Shown here: in pieces, positions 37,923 to 49,418 of the stretch | Layout of the letters: every line of letters begins with the position of its first letter | Numbering within the stretch: the first letter of the stretch is position 1 | Translations under genes and position numbers: made by a program | Source: Siphonodentalium dalli | Taxonomy: Eukaryota; Mollusca; Scaphopoda; Gadilida; Siphonodentaliidae | Assembly (NCBI GenBank): GCA_032622095.1 | Contig: CP136061.1 | Span: 200,870,244-200,934,243, forward strand | Length of the DNA stretch: 64,000 nucleotides | Direction: 5' to 3' | Notes under the pieces: generated by a model | Told to the model about the DNA's origin: nothing | Database searches by the model: none | Seen by the model: only the letters and a program-made list of their open reading frames with translations

Positions 37923-38949
37923 TTAAAGTCACGTGATGCCTTAGTTGTCGAAAATATTCATATTTGTTCCAATCATCGTAAACAGAAAAACATTAAAACG
38001 CATACAGTTTCGTTCACATATACCATGACCATCGCGTAAATAGCATGTTATCCCAAATACCAACTATATTTTACCTAAGCAAGAGCCTGATTGTATTACA
38101 GAAGACAGCACAATCCTACTGGCTAATCACACACAAATGACATAAACGCTCTTTAAGCGTCATCTAAGTTGTGTGACGTCAACGGAATGTGCATGGAACA
38201 CATGGGGCATACGAATTTGTAAATATGGCACACCAGGAACATTGTAATTATAGGAACATGTAATAAATGTCAGTATATAATCATATAATAATCGGAAAGA
38301 ATGGTGTATTATGGTCACAATGACGTATCATAATCACATTCGTGTTAAAGAAACGAATGGCCTTTGTTGTATGTTATAATTTATAAATAAATTTACCAAA
38401 TTATGAAAATTTCCTCAAGAATATACTAAAAGTATAGTATAGAGATAGTATGAACAGGATATTATCCACAAAACACAATTGTGCCAGCCGTGCGTTTGCT
38501 TATATAGCACATAAATATTGTACAATAAACAAAACACTCAACACTGTTGTGATTTTGTGTGGGGGGGGGGGGGAGACTGATTCACGGTGACCCAATCAAC
38601 ACGAGATATTGAGTGGCGACAATTAGTGAGCGCAAAAACGGTATGTTGTAAAAACATGGTATATTTTAAACCAAATTTCACTGTTTGATATCCACGTTGT
38701 TGGGTGTTTTGCTTATCGCACATGACTTGACACTGAAACATGACATGGCTTGTGTTTACTAACACATAGCGCGATCGTGGCAATATAATGCTATTTTCGA
38801 CATTTATGATTGGTATAACAACAAAATCTGTCAATATTTTAATATTATTTCTGGGGGTTTTTTGTGGGTATTTTTGTGGTTTCAACGGATGTGACTATTT
38901 AAACAACAATACCCACCGCCTTAAAATAGGCACGGAATGTGTTCTTTAA
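37923..38949. mobile_element. Probable TTAA-type non-autonomous element
   Basis: The left part (about 37930-38110) is nearly identical to 40765-40940, which lies in a TTAA-bounded element. A TTAA at 37923-37926 is followed by AGTCACGTGATGCC. The right boundary at TTAA 38946-38949 is tentative, because the inverted match is weak. A G run sits at 38562-38574. The 115-residue minus-strand frame inside has no known motif. Confidence 0.5.
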
Positions 38950-39690
38950 TTAGAAGTAACAACGCATTTTATCTACACATTTGTTTACGTTCCGAAGTCT
39001 AATCGGCTACTGTCGGATTTAGTTTCGTGAGTTTAAATGAGTTCGTAATATTTTTGAGATTATGTAAGCATCGTGGTAAAGTGTTTTTCCACATTGAATT
39101 ACCGCATTCGGCTGACGACTCATGTGGAGTTCATTGCATAACAAATAGCATGACTCTTCTGGAATAAGCGTGTTGGTGTCACAATTCCGAAATCTTATTA
39201 CCGTTATTGACGATTACAGGATGAACAGGTAGCTGACGATTAAAGTGGTAGATCATAGATGAGTACGGGAACGGGGCTTCGACTTAAAACATTACTATAA
39301 CAACTGATATATAACGAGCTGTTTAACTCTTTCTATACGGTATGAATTATCCCATGCATAATAAAAGTTAAATTAGAACTATCTATTATTAATTTAGATT
39401 GGTGTTCAAGTAAAACATTATTAGAACTACATGCATATCAGTGGGTATTTAGTATAGAAACGGTTAACTCTAACGAAACTGGGACTATATTGAAGGGTAA
39501 ATCCGCAAAAACTGAATGTCACTAACAGATGGGTGTGTGAACACTGAATCCCAGTTAAGAAAATATGTGATAACCCTTCCATTTTAAGGCGTGTTTAGTT
39601 GTAGTATATATACTTATCAGCTGTATGTCGATTTGTATGATCGGACGTTGGGCTGTATAATCGTGTGTCGTATGTGTGTCTAGGGTGTGC
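38950..39690. other. Intergenic or upstream of the gene
   Basis: I looked here for the missing first exon of the STMC6-like gene, that is, a minus-strand start codon, hydrophobic signal and GT donor. I did not find a convincing one. Confidence 0.35.
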
Positions 39691-39995
39691 GACCAGAAAT
39701 GTATATGGGCTTCGAATGTATCTGAGCACCTTGTCGGGTGTGTCTTAAGTACCTTTTCTCGGGTATGTCTCACGCACGTACATGCATATTCTATCTGGTG
39801 TTTCTGAGGTATAACTTCTCTCTGGTGTATCTCATGTACCTTCTCTCGGGTGTGTCTCACGTACATGTATAATCTCTCTGGTGTTTCTGAGGTATACCTT
39901 CTCCCTGGTGTATCTCGTGTACCTTCTGCCGGGTGTATCTCGTGTACCTTCTGCCGGGTGTGTCTCGTGCACCTTCTGTCGGGTGTGTCTCAATG
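39691..39995. repeat. Minisatellite of about 26 bp
   Basis: Units such as 'tctcgtgtaccttctgccgg' repeat cleanly from about 39890 to 39990 and more loosely back to 39700. Open frames on both strands through this block are repeat artefacts. Confidence 0.8.
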
Positions 39996-40172
39996 CCAAG
40001 ATGTGTATCTACTTCGATACCTTTGATGGGATGTTGGTTCATATACAGGTTTGGGTGGTTGAGTGGAGTACGTTTTCGGATCATATCAGTGCTTCTGCCT
40101 TGAGTTCATTAAATTTAACAGGCCATTTAGAAGACCAGGATTGAAGTTTATCGATATCCTGCTGTAGCATTA

Positions 40173-40490
40173 TCACTCCAATATGAGGAGCGTAGTACAT
40201 GCAATGGAGGTGTCGCCGGTAAAGAGGCGAATGCTACATGTAATATTTTCAAAAATGTCATCAATAAATATAAGAAAGAGAATAGGACCCAATTTTAGTC
40301 CTTGGGGAAACTCATACGGGGTGACAACACGCTGCTGGCGATTGGACATATGATCTGAACCATTATAATAGATTATCACGAATTCCTATACCATAAAATG
40401 TCAATAAGAAACCGTCGTACCAGACTTTGTCAAATGCCTTATTAGTGCGGACAAAAAGCAATAGAATGAGATGCCCCTTGTTAAGTAGTT
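40173..40490 (-). pseudogene. LINE reverse transcriptase, catalytic part
   Basis: Minus-strand reading gives 'KAFDKVWYDGFLLTFYGIG' (motif A) and then 'PQGLKLGPILFLIFIDDI' (motif B). It ends at a damaged 'RLFTGDTSIAC' where an active copy would have F/L-A-D-D. A frame change falls near 40375. It is homologous to the fragment at 9772-10070. Confidence 0.8.
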
Positions 40491-40499
40491 CACTACTGA

Positions 40500-40745
40500 T
40501 GTTATTATTTATTATCCATCCCTTAACTAACACTATTTCTGATTGGGCATAAGCCGTCACATGATAATCCGTGAAAAGGTCACATTTGACTCCCGAAAGA
40601 TATATTGGACACGAATCGAGTCCATTATGACTTTTATAAAAAAAATCTTGACTCAGGGTGACTTCTTTTAGATAAACATATAGATGGACAATAAAAATGT
40701 CATTATAGAATGTTGTGTAGAGTAGTCGGTGGACACAAAGCCGGA
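40500..40745 (-). repeat. Dispersed element segment inside the LINE
   Basis: The reverse complement matches 26230-26290 and 26500-26660: 'gacatttttattgtccatct', 'gagtcaaatgtgac' and 'gttagttaagggatggataat'. It carries the conserved 'AQSEIVLVKGWI' stretch. Its junction with the LINE frame lies near 40490. Confidence 0.6.
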
Positions 40746-40756
40746 CTGGTGTTCGG

Positions 40757-41189
40757 TTAAAGGCACGTGCGGCCTTAGTTGTCGAAAATATTCATATTTG
40801 TTCTAATCACCGTAAACAGAAAAACATTAAAACGCATACAGTTTTGTTCATATATACCATGACCATCACGTAAACAGCATGATATCATAAAGACCTACTA
40901 TATTTTACCTAAGCAAGAGCCTGATTGTGTTACAGGAATTCACCAACAAAGAACGCTCTTTATGTTTACCATCATAATATAAACAAACACCAGAAAAGTA
41001 ACTTTTTATGCTTTTGTTTACATAACAATGGTCAAACATTTGACAATAACATACTGTTTATGCGATATTTCTTATTTGTATACGGACAAAGTCTGTCTAC
41101 ATTTTGATGTTCTTTCAGTTTGTGGCGGTTTTTGACGGGTGGAAATATTTTCACAGGATACCCACCGCCAAGGCCAACCGTACCTTTAA
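40757..41189. mobile_element. TTAA-flanked MITE
   Basis: TTAA at 40757-40760 and 41186-41189 bound inverted ends AGGCACG and AGGTACG. TTAA duplications are typical of piggyBac and Kolobok elements; the ends are too short to choose between them. The left 170 bp is shared with 37930-38110. Confidence 0.65.
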
Positions 41190-41295
41190 AATGTGATTCG
41201 ACTGGACATAAGTCACAAAATGTCCGGCGATGCATTTTTCAAATAATTTGCTTAGAAAACTCAGAAGTTAAATAGGACGATAATATTCTGTAATG

Positions 41296-41574
41296 CTACG
41301 ATCGTATTTCTTGTGTATCGGTAGGTACCACGTTTGCTCGTTTCCATTCCGGATGAAAGTATGAGTCACGGAGAAAACGATTGAACATCTGCGAGAGATT
41401 TTTCAACCTTGTGCAGTTCTTCAAGAAACGCAGACTAATAAGATCAGGGTCAGATGCTTTATTATGCTGGATCTCCTTTAGTGCGTTGAAAACTTCTAGC
41501 TCGGTTATTACTATACCATTCAGTGAATACATATATGGGCCATCATCTACTAGATCTAGGGGTTCATGTGACAT
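41296..41574 (-). pseudogene. LINE reverse transcriptase, N-terminal part
   Basis: Contains 'EVFNALKEIQHNKASDPDL', the fingers block where active copies have KASGPD. 'FHPEWKRANVVP' follows, where a continuing frame would read into the K-K-G-D region. It stops at the insertion boundary near 41290. Confidence 0.8.
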
Positions 41575-41815
41575 ACTTATTGAAACACTTTTTTATTGCC
41601 TAAATTAAATCCGCGAATATTTTGTTTATGTGGGAAATGTTTTGTATGAGATCAGTCAGTTTTTCCGTTAGTGTACCACTTTGCTTTATCGTGCAGTTCT
41701 CGTTTACCAGTACGACGTCTATTAATATATCGGGGTATATTCAGTTAAGTTCATATTGATGATACTTTTGTACTAGTTGTGGCAAACTGGTTTTCATTTA
41801 ACTCTCCAAATATGA

Positions 41816-42300
41816 CTATTTCTTTCGATGGATATGCATTGATTGCATCAACAATATTACCTTTGATGTCACACAGCCTTGTATATTTGGACGGTGACAA
41901 AACGTACCGATTAAAATGTTTTGTCCATTCATTAACATTTCAATCCATATATTATCTAGGTTGCGTCTCTCCAACTCCTGCATGTGTTTGAATGCCAACG
42001 TGTTGTTGACGTAGCCTATGACAACCCCCTATACTGTGTCAGTATTAGGTCTATCCCTTCCCTGCGACGGGCTCATGGAACCTAGTATGCATATATATAT
42101 ATAAGTCATTTGTGTCATGTTCTGTTCCAAGACAAGACTCCGTGAAACCACACACATAATTATTTTGTATTTCAGTAAAAAGAACGTCTAATTTTGGGAA
42201 GATGCAAGTTCAAGTGGAAACTGATAGTTCACCAAGTTCACCATGTGGTCCAGGAGAGGGGTTCGGCATTACATTTCCAGATATTATTAGTTGTTTGAGC
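41816..42300 (-). pseudogene. LINE N-terminus with 2A-like motif and endonuclease remnant
   Basis: The start region reads 'ISGNVMPNPSPGPHGELGEL'. Intact CR1-type LINEs have a motif of the G-D-V-E-x-NPGP type here, a ribosome-skipping 2A-like peptide; this copy has two extra residues between NP and GP. Downstream, 'NIWIEMLMNGQNILIGTF' resembles the central part of the APE endonuclease, where I-G-x-x-Y-R-P-P-N normally follows. Several stops and frame changes are present. Confidence 0.6.
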
Positions 42301-42703
42301 CACGTTGATATTCCAACTGCGTTAGTACATGTGTATGCATAGAGTCGATTTGGGGTTTTCTATTTTTGTTTAATATTATATGATTTACGAACTCGTCGTC
42401 CGTGTCCATTTTCGACACCTCAATAATATGCGTAATAGTTTGAGTCGGTTCGTTCCGTTGATGGGTAGGTTTATAAAGTGGAGGAGTAGTTTAGATGTAT
42501 AAATATCACATCGATATTTACTCTGCGTATCGTGCTCGACTGTAGAATAATCCAAACCGCGATCGAAGGTAGTTCGATAATGTATTCTGTGTATAAATAA
42601 TAGTGTCGCAATTTGGGAATAATGGTCTTTCAGCTTGTAGCGATAATCGCTTACAGACCAGGAGCGATAACTCAATCGAATTATTGCAAATTGGGCAAAA
42701 CAT

Positions 42704-43318
42704 TCTGGGTAACTCTATTCGTACGGTGTTTTTACTTTTTCGTTGATATATTGGAATGGAGTTGTTGCATTATGAATTCTTGGTTTAGAAGGAACGGCTA
42801 CAATATAAATGTGAGGGAACTCGTGGTACAGCCGGGCTACAGACGGCGGGGTGCTACAAGTACATGGTACATGGGGTTCTTCTCCAGGCGGTGGTGTGGA
42901 ATCGTATCAGATGCTGGTATAGCGTATATGGATACTCAGTCACGTGGAGTTGCAAATCCTAACATCGTTTCGGTGTATTTTAATAATTGCTATAAACATT
43001 TCAATATATATGTTAATATAACAGTTTGGTAATTATGCATCTTGTAGAAGTTGGCAAGCAGTTTGTGTGCAGCCTGGTGCAATTGCTATGTGTGTTCTGG
43101 TATTCCGTTCGGCTGAGGTGCTCACCCCCCCCCAGTTTCTACCCATCACTTGAAAGAGGGTAACGAATAGATCGATTGAGGGGTGGCAGTCCTAGTATGT
43201 GCAGTCGCACCACGAGCACAAACTCCAGATCGGATGCTCACATAGGTAGACATATCTATATTTCGAGGGGTCACTTATTGGTGGCAAATTTACGTGAGTG
43301 TTCAGTCTCGAACATATG
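42704..43318. other. Intergenic
   Basis: A plus-strand frame of 139 residues (42613-43032) overlaps the probable LINE sequence on the other strand and has no recognisable domain. A C run is at 43127-43134. No supported gene. Confidence 0.4.
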
Positions 43319-46140
43319 GTATACTAGCAGGGTTACCCGGCGTTGCCCAGGTTAATGTATGCTGTGGATATTTGTTGGGAATAGAAAATGCTCTTGCTTA
43401 AAGTGTTATACGGTTTCTCATAAATTGTATATTCAAATAGCATCACAAAACATGATTATTACAGTCATGGAATATAAGTAGTGGCTCACCTTGTCAATTG
43501 TCATTCTGTTTATCGCGATTAATCCGTTTTACCAATAATGAAGTATTTATTTATTTACAACTGCGTATACATTAGACGTTATAATATGATACATGACCAT
43601 CATAAACACATTAGTTCGATAAAAGATGATAATTGGGTTTTACATATTGAGATGTATCAATCAATCTAGTGGATTGGACTAAGATCTCAAGGACACCTGG
43701 CTATCATATCTCCATGAAGATACAGATGTTTCAAAGAAATTTCCAGGTGCTCTTCTGTTCATGGTGCTATATATTGGCTACATATTCTTAGTTTAAACGA
43801 AATGTTGCTGCACACATATATCAGCTACATGTGCCAGCCACAGAGCGATAGTTTGAGTTGTCGGTCGATGAGTCTGTACTAAAACCCTTGTCAGATGTCA
43901 GTATTGGTAGGATCCTGAAAAGTCTTGTGCTACTAACTGCATTTTCTTGTATATCAGAAGAAACTATATTTTACTGCACACTGTGACCACTATTTTTGAA
44001 CAGGCCTTCCATATCTCTTGAAAAATTGTAACTTTTTGTGGAAACTGTATTGAATGGAATAGACTAAATTTTGTTATTATATATATGCAATCCTCTGACG
44101 GTTCGAGGTCTCTCAGTTTGCACGAATATATGTATCTCTTCAATAGAATGATAAATATACGTTTAATGCTTCTTCTAGTTATCTCTTTTTGCTAGCTCAT
44201 TGTGTGAATGCCTTGATTGCCATTCCCATATAAATATGACTGTTAAGAAGATACAATTGTTCAAGTGACTTATGTGGGTCACCATATGTCGGGATTGTGA
44301 AATGTGAACGCCCAACTACTTAAAATGATATTGAGATGGCCTGGTGACTGTATATAACTTATATGTGGATATCGGCGAATAGCAATCTTATCAATGATAG
44401 TGCATATCCGCTCGCCATCCGTGACGCAAACGACACCAAATGTGATTTAATTAATGGTATATCATTAGAGAAAAACGTGTATGAATTAGGTGGAATTTGG
44501 TTTATTAAATCAATTGTTGATGCAACGCTGACTCGAACAACGCCATATTGCGAAGGCGATTATGTATTCGTTTGGTGGAAATCAGCGACAAAACTATTTC
44601 ACCATATTTTTTTTAATTTCCCCTCCCACCAACAGCGTCATTTTAGAAATTTTAACCCGCACCATTATCTTCCTTGTAAAAAGTTACCCCTCTTAGAACG
44701 CCTTGGTGCCACCTCGATTGTACCGCGTGAAGTTATATATAGAACGCACACAGACAGACATAAGGACAGACAGTGCACGATTTTATTTCGTGTATCATTT
44801 GAGAAGAACGTGTCTGAATTTGATGGTAATTGGTACTAAAAATATTTTGTATCAATTTTGGTGACCCTCCCGTCCCTATTTCGGACTCAAGCTGCACACA
44901 CTAAGACTCATTAGAGATTAGAGATACATATATATGAAATTGGTGAAAATTGGCGAGTATACAAATTCGTATCAAATTTAAGGTCCCCATATCTCTCACC
45001 CATAGGGCACCAATTTGGTGTATCTAAACCACACGTATCACGGAGAAGAATATGTATCAATCTGGTGGAAATCGGCACTAAACATATATATATAATTTTT
45101 GTGTCCCTCTCATCTCTATACACAAATGACTTGAATGGCCCCACTTGTGACATCCTTAAACCACACGATTACACTCCTGATATCATGGAGATGATTGTTT
45201 ATAAGTTTGGTGATAATCGGCGATTAAAAAAATTCTTTTATCAAATTTGGTGCCAATCCCTCCCCTCGCCATCTCTCAACCAAACATCACCACTATGGCG
45301 TCTTTCACGATTAGATTCCTCGTATCATGGATAAGAACGTGTATCAATTTGGTGGAAATTGGCGCTAAAAAAATTGTGCATCAATTTTGGTGCCCCTGTC
45401 CCTTTCAATGCAACCCTGGCTCGAATGAAGCCGCATTTGACAGATAAAAGCCACACCGTTAGACTCCTCGTACCATGGGGATGATTTTGCATAAGTGTGG
45501 TGGCAATCGGCGACTTATTATCAAATTTAGTGCCCACCCCCTCCCAATCTCTCATTCAAAAACAACAAGTTGGCGTTGTTAAATCGCACAATTAGATTCC
45601 TTGTATCATGAAGAAGAATATATATCAATTTGGTGGAAATCGGCGCTAAAATAAGTTTTATCAATTTTGGTGCCCCCCCCCTCCCCTTCCGTTCATCCCT
45701 GTCTCAAACGACGCCACTTTTGACATATTTAAACCACACCGTTGAATTCTTCATATCATGGGGATGATTATATGTAAGTTTCGTGGCAATCGGCGACAGA
45801 AAAAAAATCTGCCCCCCCCCCCCTTTCCGGGCACCCCTGACGCGAACAGAGCGACTTTTGCCATATTTAAACCACGCCATTAGATTCCTCATATTATGGG
45901 GATGATTATATATAAGTTTGGTGGCAATCGGCGACAAATATTTTGTCTGCCCCCCCCCCCTGTTCTGCCCCTGACAACAACGGCGTCACTTTAGAAAATT
46001 CTAACCCCGACCATTATCTTTCTCGTAAAAAGCTACTCCTAGTAGACCCCTTTGGCATCATCTAGATGGTCCCCTGTGAATTTCTATAGAACACAGACAG
46101 ACAGACAGACAGAGAGACATTCGCAAATATAGATATAGAT
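43319..46140 (+). repeat. Composite tandem-repeat element, copy B
   Basis: It shares the start 'tactagcagggttaccc', the leader and the 165-bp units of copy A (26828-29125). It ends with 'cagacagacagacagacag' and 'tcgcaaatatagatatagat' at 46083-46142. About 720 bp (roughly 43435-44160) present here is missing from copy A. C runs at 45675-45685, 45812-45822 and 45951-45960 sit at the same place in successive units. Confidence 0.8.
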
Positions 46141-46279
46141 ATATAGTGTAAATAACAGAACTTTGAATGCGGGGTGTGATATCACTAAAATGATATGTAA
46201 TTAGCATTTTTTGTAAACGATTGGTCCTTGAAAAGTTTTAATCTGCTGAGTATTGTGTTTCTATATTTATACAGCTGTA

Positions 46280-46419
46280 TCGGTTGATCTGTTAATGCAT
46301 GTCGCGGGCAAACTAGCGTCCAGTTAAGAGAATGAGACCCGACAAAGGATAAAAAAGGGCTAAAAATTCTCATGATATAGACATACCGAATACTATTTAT
46401 AAGAGGCGGGTATGAATTC
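46280..46419 (+). repeat. Segmental duplication, copy 2, left part
   Basis: It matches 12024 onward and ends at the GAATTC target copy (46414-46419) beside the 3-kb element. Confidence 0.85.
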
Positions 46420-46464
46420 TATGGAAGCGTATTGGTGCCATTTTGAAAACAAATATTGGCCCAG

Positions 46465-46809
46465 TAAGTGCTAATTAGCACATACCTATCAGCTAATTAG
46501 CTGATAATAACAGCTAATTAGCACATAGTAAGTGTTAATTAGCACAAACATACCTGCTAATTAGCTGATAATAACAGCTAATTAGCTGATAATATCAGCT
46601 AATTAGCACATATGTATCAGCTAATTAGCTGATAATAACAGCTAATTAGCACATAGTAAGTGCTAATTAGCACATACATATCAGCTAATTAGCTGATAAT
46701 AACAGCTAATTAGCTGATAATATCAGATAATTAGCACATACGTATCAGCTAATTAGCTGATAATAACAGCTAATTAGCTGATAATAACAGCTAATTAGCA
46801 CATAGTAAG
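46465..46809. repeat. AT-rich palindromic tile array 1
   Basis: It is composed of AGCTAATTAGCT, TGCTAATTAGCA and linkers 'gataataaca', 'gataatatc' and 'catagtaagt'. Each tile contains TAATTA. The other arrays have the same tiles in varying order. Confidence 0.9.
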
Positions 46810-47626
46810 TATGGACCATTTTCGAGAACGGTAAGGATTTCGACCGATTTGACGGCATGGGTGGGTGGCCGGCCCCATATACCACCTAGATACACCCCAC
46901 CCATCACCCCCGGGGGTGCCACCCAGAGGGGGTGAAAATGGGGGTATGGACCATTTTCGAGAACGGTAAGGATTTCGACCGATTTGACGGCATGGGTGGG
47001 TGGCCGGGCCCCAAATACCACCTAGAAACACCCCCCACCCATCACCCCCGGGGGGTGCCACCCCGAGGGGGTGAAAATGGGGTATGGACCATTTTCGAGA
47101 ACGGTAAGGATTTCGACCGATTTGACGGCATGGGTGGGTGGCCGGCCCCAAATACCACCTAGAAACACCCCCACCCATCACCCCCGCCCCGGTGCCACCC
47201 CGAGGGGGTGAAAATGGGGTATGGACCATTTTCGAGAACGGTAAGGATTTCGACCGATTTGACGGCATGGGTGGGTGGCCGGCCCCAAATACCACCTAGA
47301 TACACCCCACCCATCACCCCCGGGGGTGCCACCCAGAGGGGGTGAAAATGGGGTATGGACCATTTTCGAGAACGGTAAGGACTTCGACCGATTTGACGGC
47401 ATGGGTGGGTGGCCGGCCCCAATACCACCTAGAAACACCCCCACCCATCACCCCCGGGGGGTGCCACCCCGAGGGGGGTGAAAATGGGGTATGGACCATT
47501 TTCGAGAACGGTAAGGATTTCGACCGATTTGACGGCATGGGTGGGTGGTCGGCCCCAAATACCACATAGAAACACCGCCACCCATCACCCCCGGGGGGGT
47601 GCCACCCCGAGGGAGTGAAAATGGGG
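46810..47626 (+). repeat. Six GC-rich repeats of 134-138 bp
   Basis: Unit starts ('atggaccattttcgag') lie at 46811, 46946, 47084, 47221, 47355 and 47491. Each unit carries 'gatttgacggcatggg', 'ccaccta' and complementary blocks 'caccccc.ggggggtg' and 'ccccgaggggg' that can form hairpins. Long frames on both strands, up to 166 residues, come from the repeat period and are not genes. Confidence 0.9.
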
Positions 47627-49018
47627 TAATTAGCACATACATATCAGCTAATTAGCTGATAATAACAGCTAATTAGCTGATAATATCAGCTAATTAGCAC
47701 ATACGTATCAGCTAATTAGCTGATAATAACAGCTAATTAGCACATAGTAAGTGTTAATTAGCACAAACATATCAGCTAATTAGCTGATAATAACAGCTAA
47801 TTAGCTGATAATATCAGCTAATTAGCACATATGTATCAGCTAATTAGCTGATAATAACAGCTAATTAGCACATAGTAAGTGCTAATTAGCACATACATAT
47901 CAGCTAATTAGCTGATAATAACAGCTAATTAGCACATACGTATCAGCTAATTAGCTGATAATAACAGCTAATTAGCTGATAATATCAGCTAATTAGCACA
48001 TACATATCAGCTAATTAGCTGATAATAACAGCTAATTAGCACATAGTAAGTATGGACCATTTTCGAGAACGGTAAGGATTTCGACCGATTTGACGGCATG
48101 GGTGGGTGGCCGGCTCCATATACCACCTAGATACACCCCACCCATCACCCCCGGGGGTGCCACCCAGAGGGGGTGAAAATGGGCTATGGACCATTTTCGA
48201 GAACGGTAAGGATTTCGACCGATTTGACGGCATGGGTGGGTGGTCGGCCCCAAATACCACATAGAAACACCGCCACCCATCACCCCCGGGGGGGGTGCCA
48301 CCCCGAGGGAGTGAAAATGGGGTAATTAGCACATACATATCAGCTAATTAGCTGATAATAACAGCTAATTAGCTGATAATATCAGCTAATTAGCACATAC
48401 GTATCAGCTAATTAGCTGATAATAACAGCTAATTAGCACATAGTAAGTGTTAATTAGCACAAACATATCAGCTAATTAGCTGATAATAACAGCTAATTAG
48501 CTGATAATATCAGCTAATTAGCACATATGTATCAGCTAATTAGCTGATAATAACAGCTAATTAGCACATAGTAAGTGCTAATTAGCACATACATATCAGC
48601 TAATTAGCTGATAATAACAGCTAATTAGCACATACGTATCAGCTAATTAGCTGATAATAACAGCTAATTAGCTGATAATATCAGCTAATTAGCACATACA
48701 TATCAGCTAATTAGCTGATAATAACAGCTAATTAGCACATAGTAAGTATGGACCATTTTCGAGAACGGTAAGGATTTCGACCGATTTGACGGCATGGGTG
48801 GGTGGCCGGCTCCATATACCACCTAGATACACCCCACCCATCACCCCCGGGGGTGCCACCCAGAGGGGGTGAAAATGGGCTATGGACCATTTTCGAGAAC
48901 GGTAAGGATTTCGACCGATTTGACGGCATGGGTGGGTGGCCGGCCCCAAATACCACCTAGAAACACTCCCACCCATCACCCCCGGGGGGTGCCTCCCCGA
49001 GGGGGTGAAAATGGGGTA
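47627..49018 (+). repeat. Higher-order 696-bp duplication
   Basis: An AT array plus two GC units (47627-48322) is repeated almost exactly from 48323. The second copy keeps the distinctive 'gaaaatgggctatgg' and 'aattagcacatacgtatc' variants. The final GC unit differs between the two. Confidence 0.85.
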
Positions 49019-49019
49019 T

Positions 49020-49375
49020 GGACCATTTTCGTCCATACCCAATTTTCACCCCCTCGGGTGGCACTCCCGGGGGTGATGGGTGGGGGTCGGGGTGTTTCTA
49101 TGTGGTATTTGGGGCCGGCCATCCACCCATGACGTCAAATCGGTCGAAATCCTTACCGTTATCGAAAATGGTCCATACTTACTATGTGCTAATTAGCTGT
49201 TATTATCAGCTAATTAGCTGATACGTATGTGCTAATTAGCTGATATTATCAGCTAATTAGCTGTTATTATCAGCTAATTAGCTGTTATTATCAGCTAATT
49301 AGCACTTACTATGTGCTAATTAGCTGTTATTATCAGCTAATTAGCTGATACGTATGTGCTAATTAGCAGTTATTG
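49020..49375 (-). repeat. Inverted GC unit and AT array
   Basis: At 49019-49035 a forward unit switches into its reverse complement ('ccattttcgtccatacc'). One inverted GC unit and an inverted AT array follow, up to the right TIR. Confidence 0.85.
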
Positions 49376-49418
49376 GGCCAATTTTTTTTTCTCGAAATGG
49401 CACCAATACACTTCCATA

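Larger units (their letters stand above)
40173..42310 (-). mobile_element. CR1/jockey-like LINE, degraded and interrupted
   Basis: Read on the minus strand, the order is: a 2A-like start (about 42296-42243), endonuclease remnants (41998-41816), the start of the reverse transcriptase (41574-41296), an insertion, then polymerase motifs A to C (about 40490-40173). The order is that of an APE-type LINE. The insertion between 41290 and 40500 contains a TTAA element and part of the dispersed repeat also seen near 26.5 kb. Sequence upstream to about 42703 on this strand may be more of the element ('FCPICNNSIEL...') but is not certain. Confidence 0.75.
46420..49418. mobile_element. 3-kb palindrome-array element with TATGG ends
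   Basis: The inverted ends read TATGGAAG(C/T)GTATTGG inward and stay similar for about 44 bp, through GGCCCA/GGGCCA. Direct copies of GAATTC flank both sides (46414-46419, 49419-49424). Inside, AT-rich arrays built from palindromic GCTAATTAGC units (46465-46809, 47627-48049, 48323-48747, 49178-49375) alternate with GC-rich 136-bp repeats. The last GC unit and last AT array are inverted, so the element folds back. No transposase is encoded, so it is non-autonomous. The insertion is confirmed by the unsplit relative at 12024-13235. Confidence 0.85.

Noticed and set aside
42613-43032. Plus-strand 139-residue frame
   Set aside because: Overlaps probable LINE sequence on the opposite strand and shows no domain.
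46795-47565. Long overlapping open frames on both strands (up to 166 residues) with repeated Pro/Gly-rich peptides
   Set aside because: They follow the 134-138-bp GC-rich repeat and change frame with unit length; no start context or known domain.
46465-49375. CRISPR array
   Set aside because: Repeats are palindromic tiles without unique equal-length spacers or cas genes, in a eukaryotic setting with a demonstrable insertion site.
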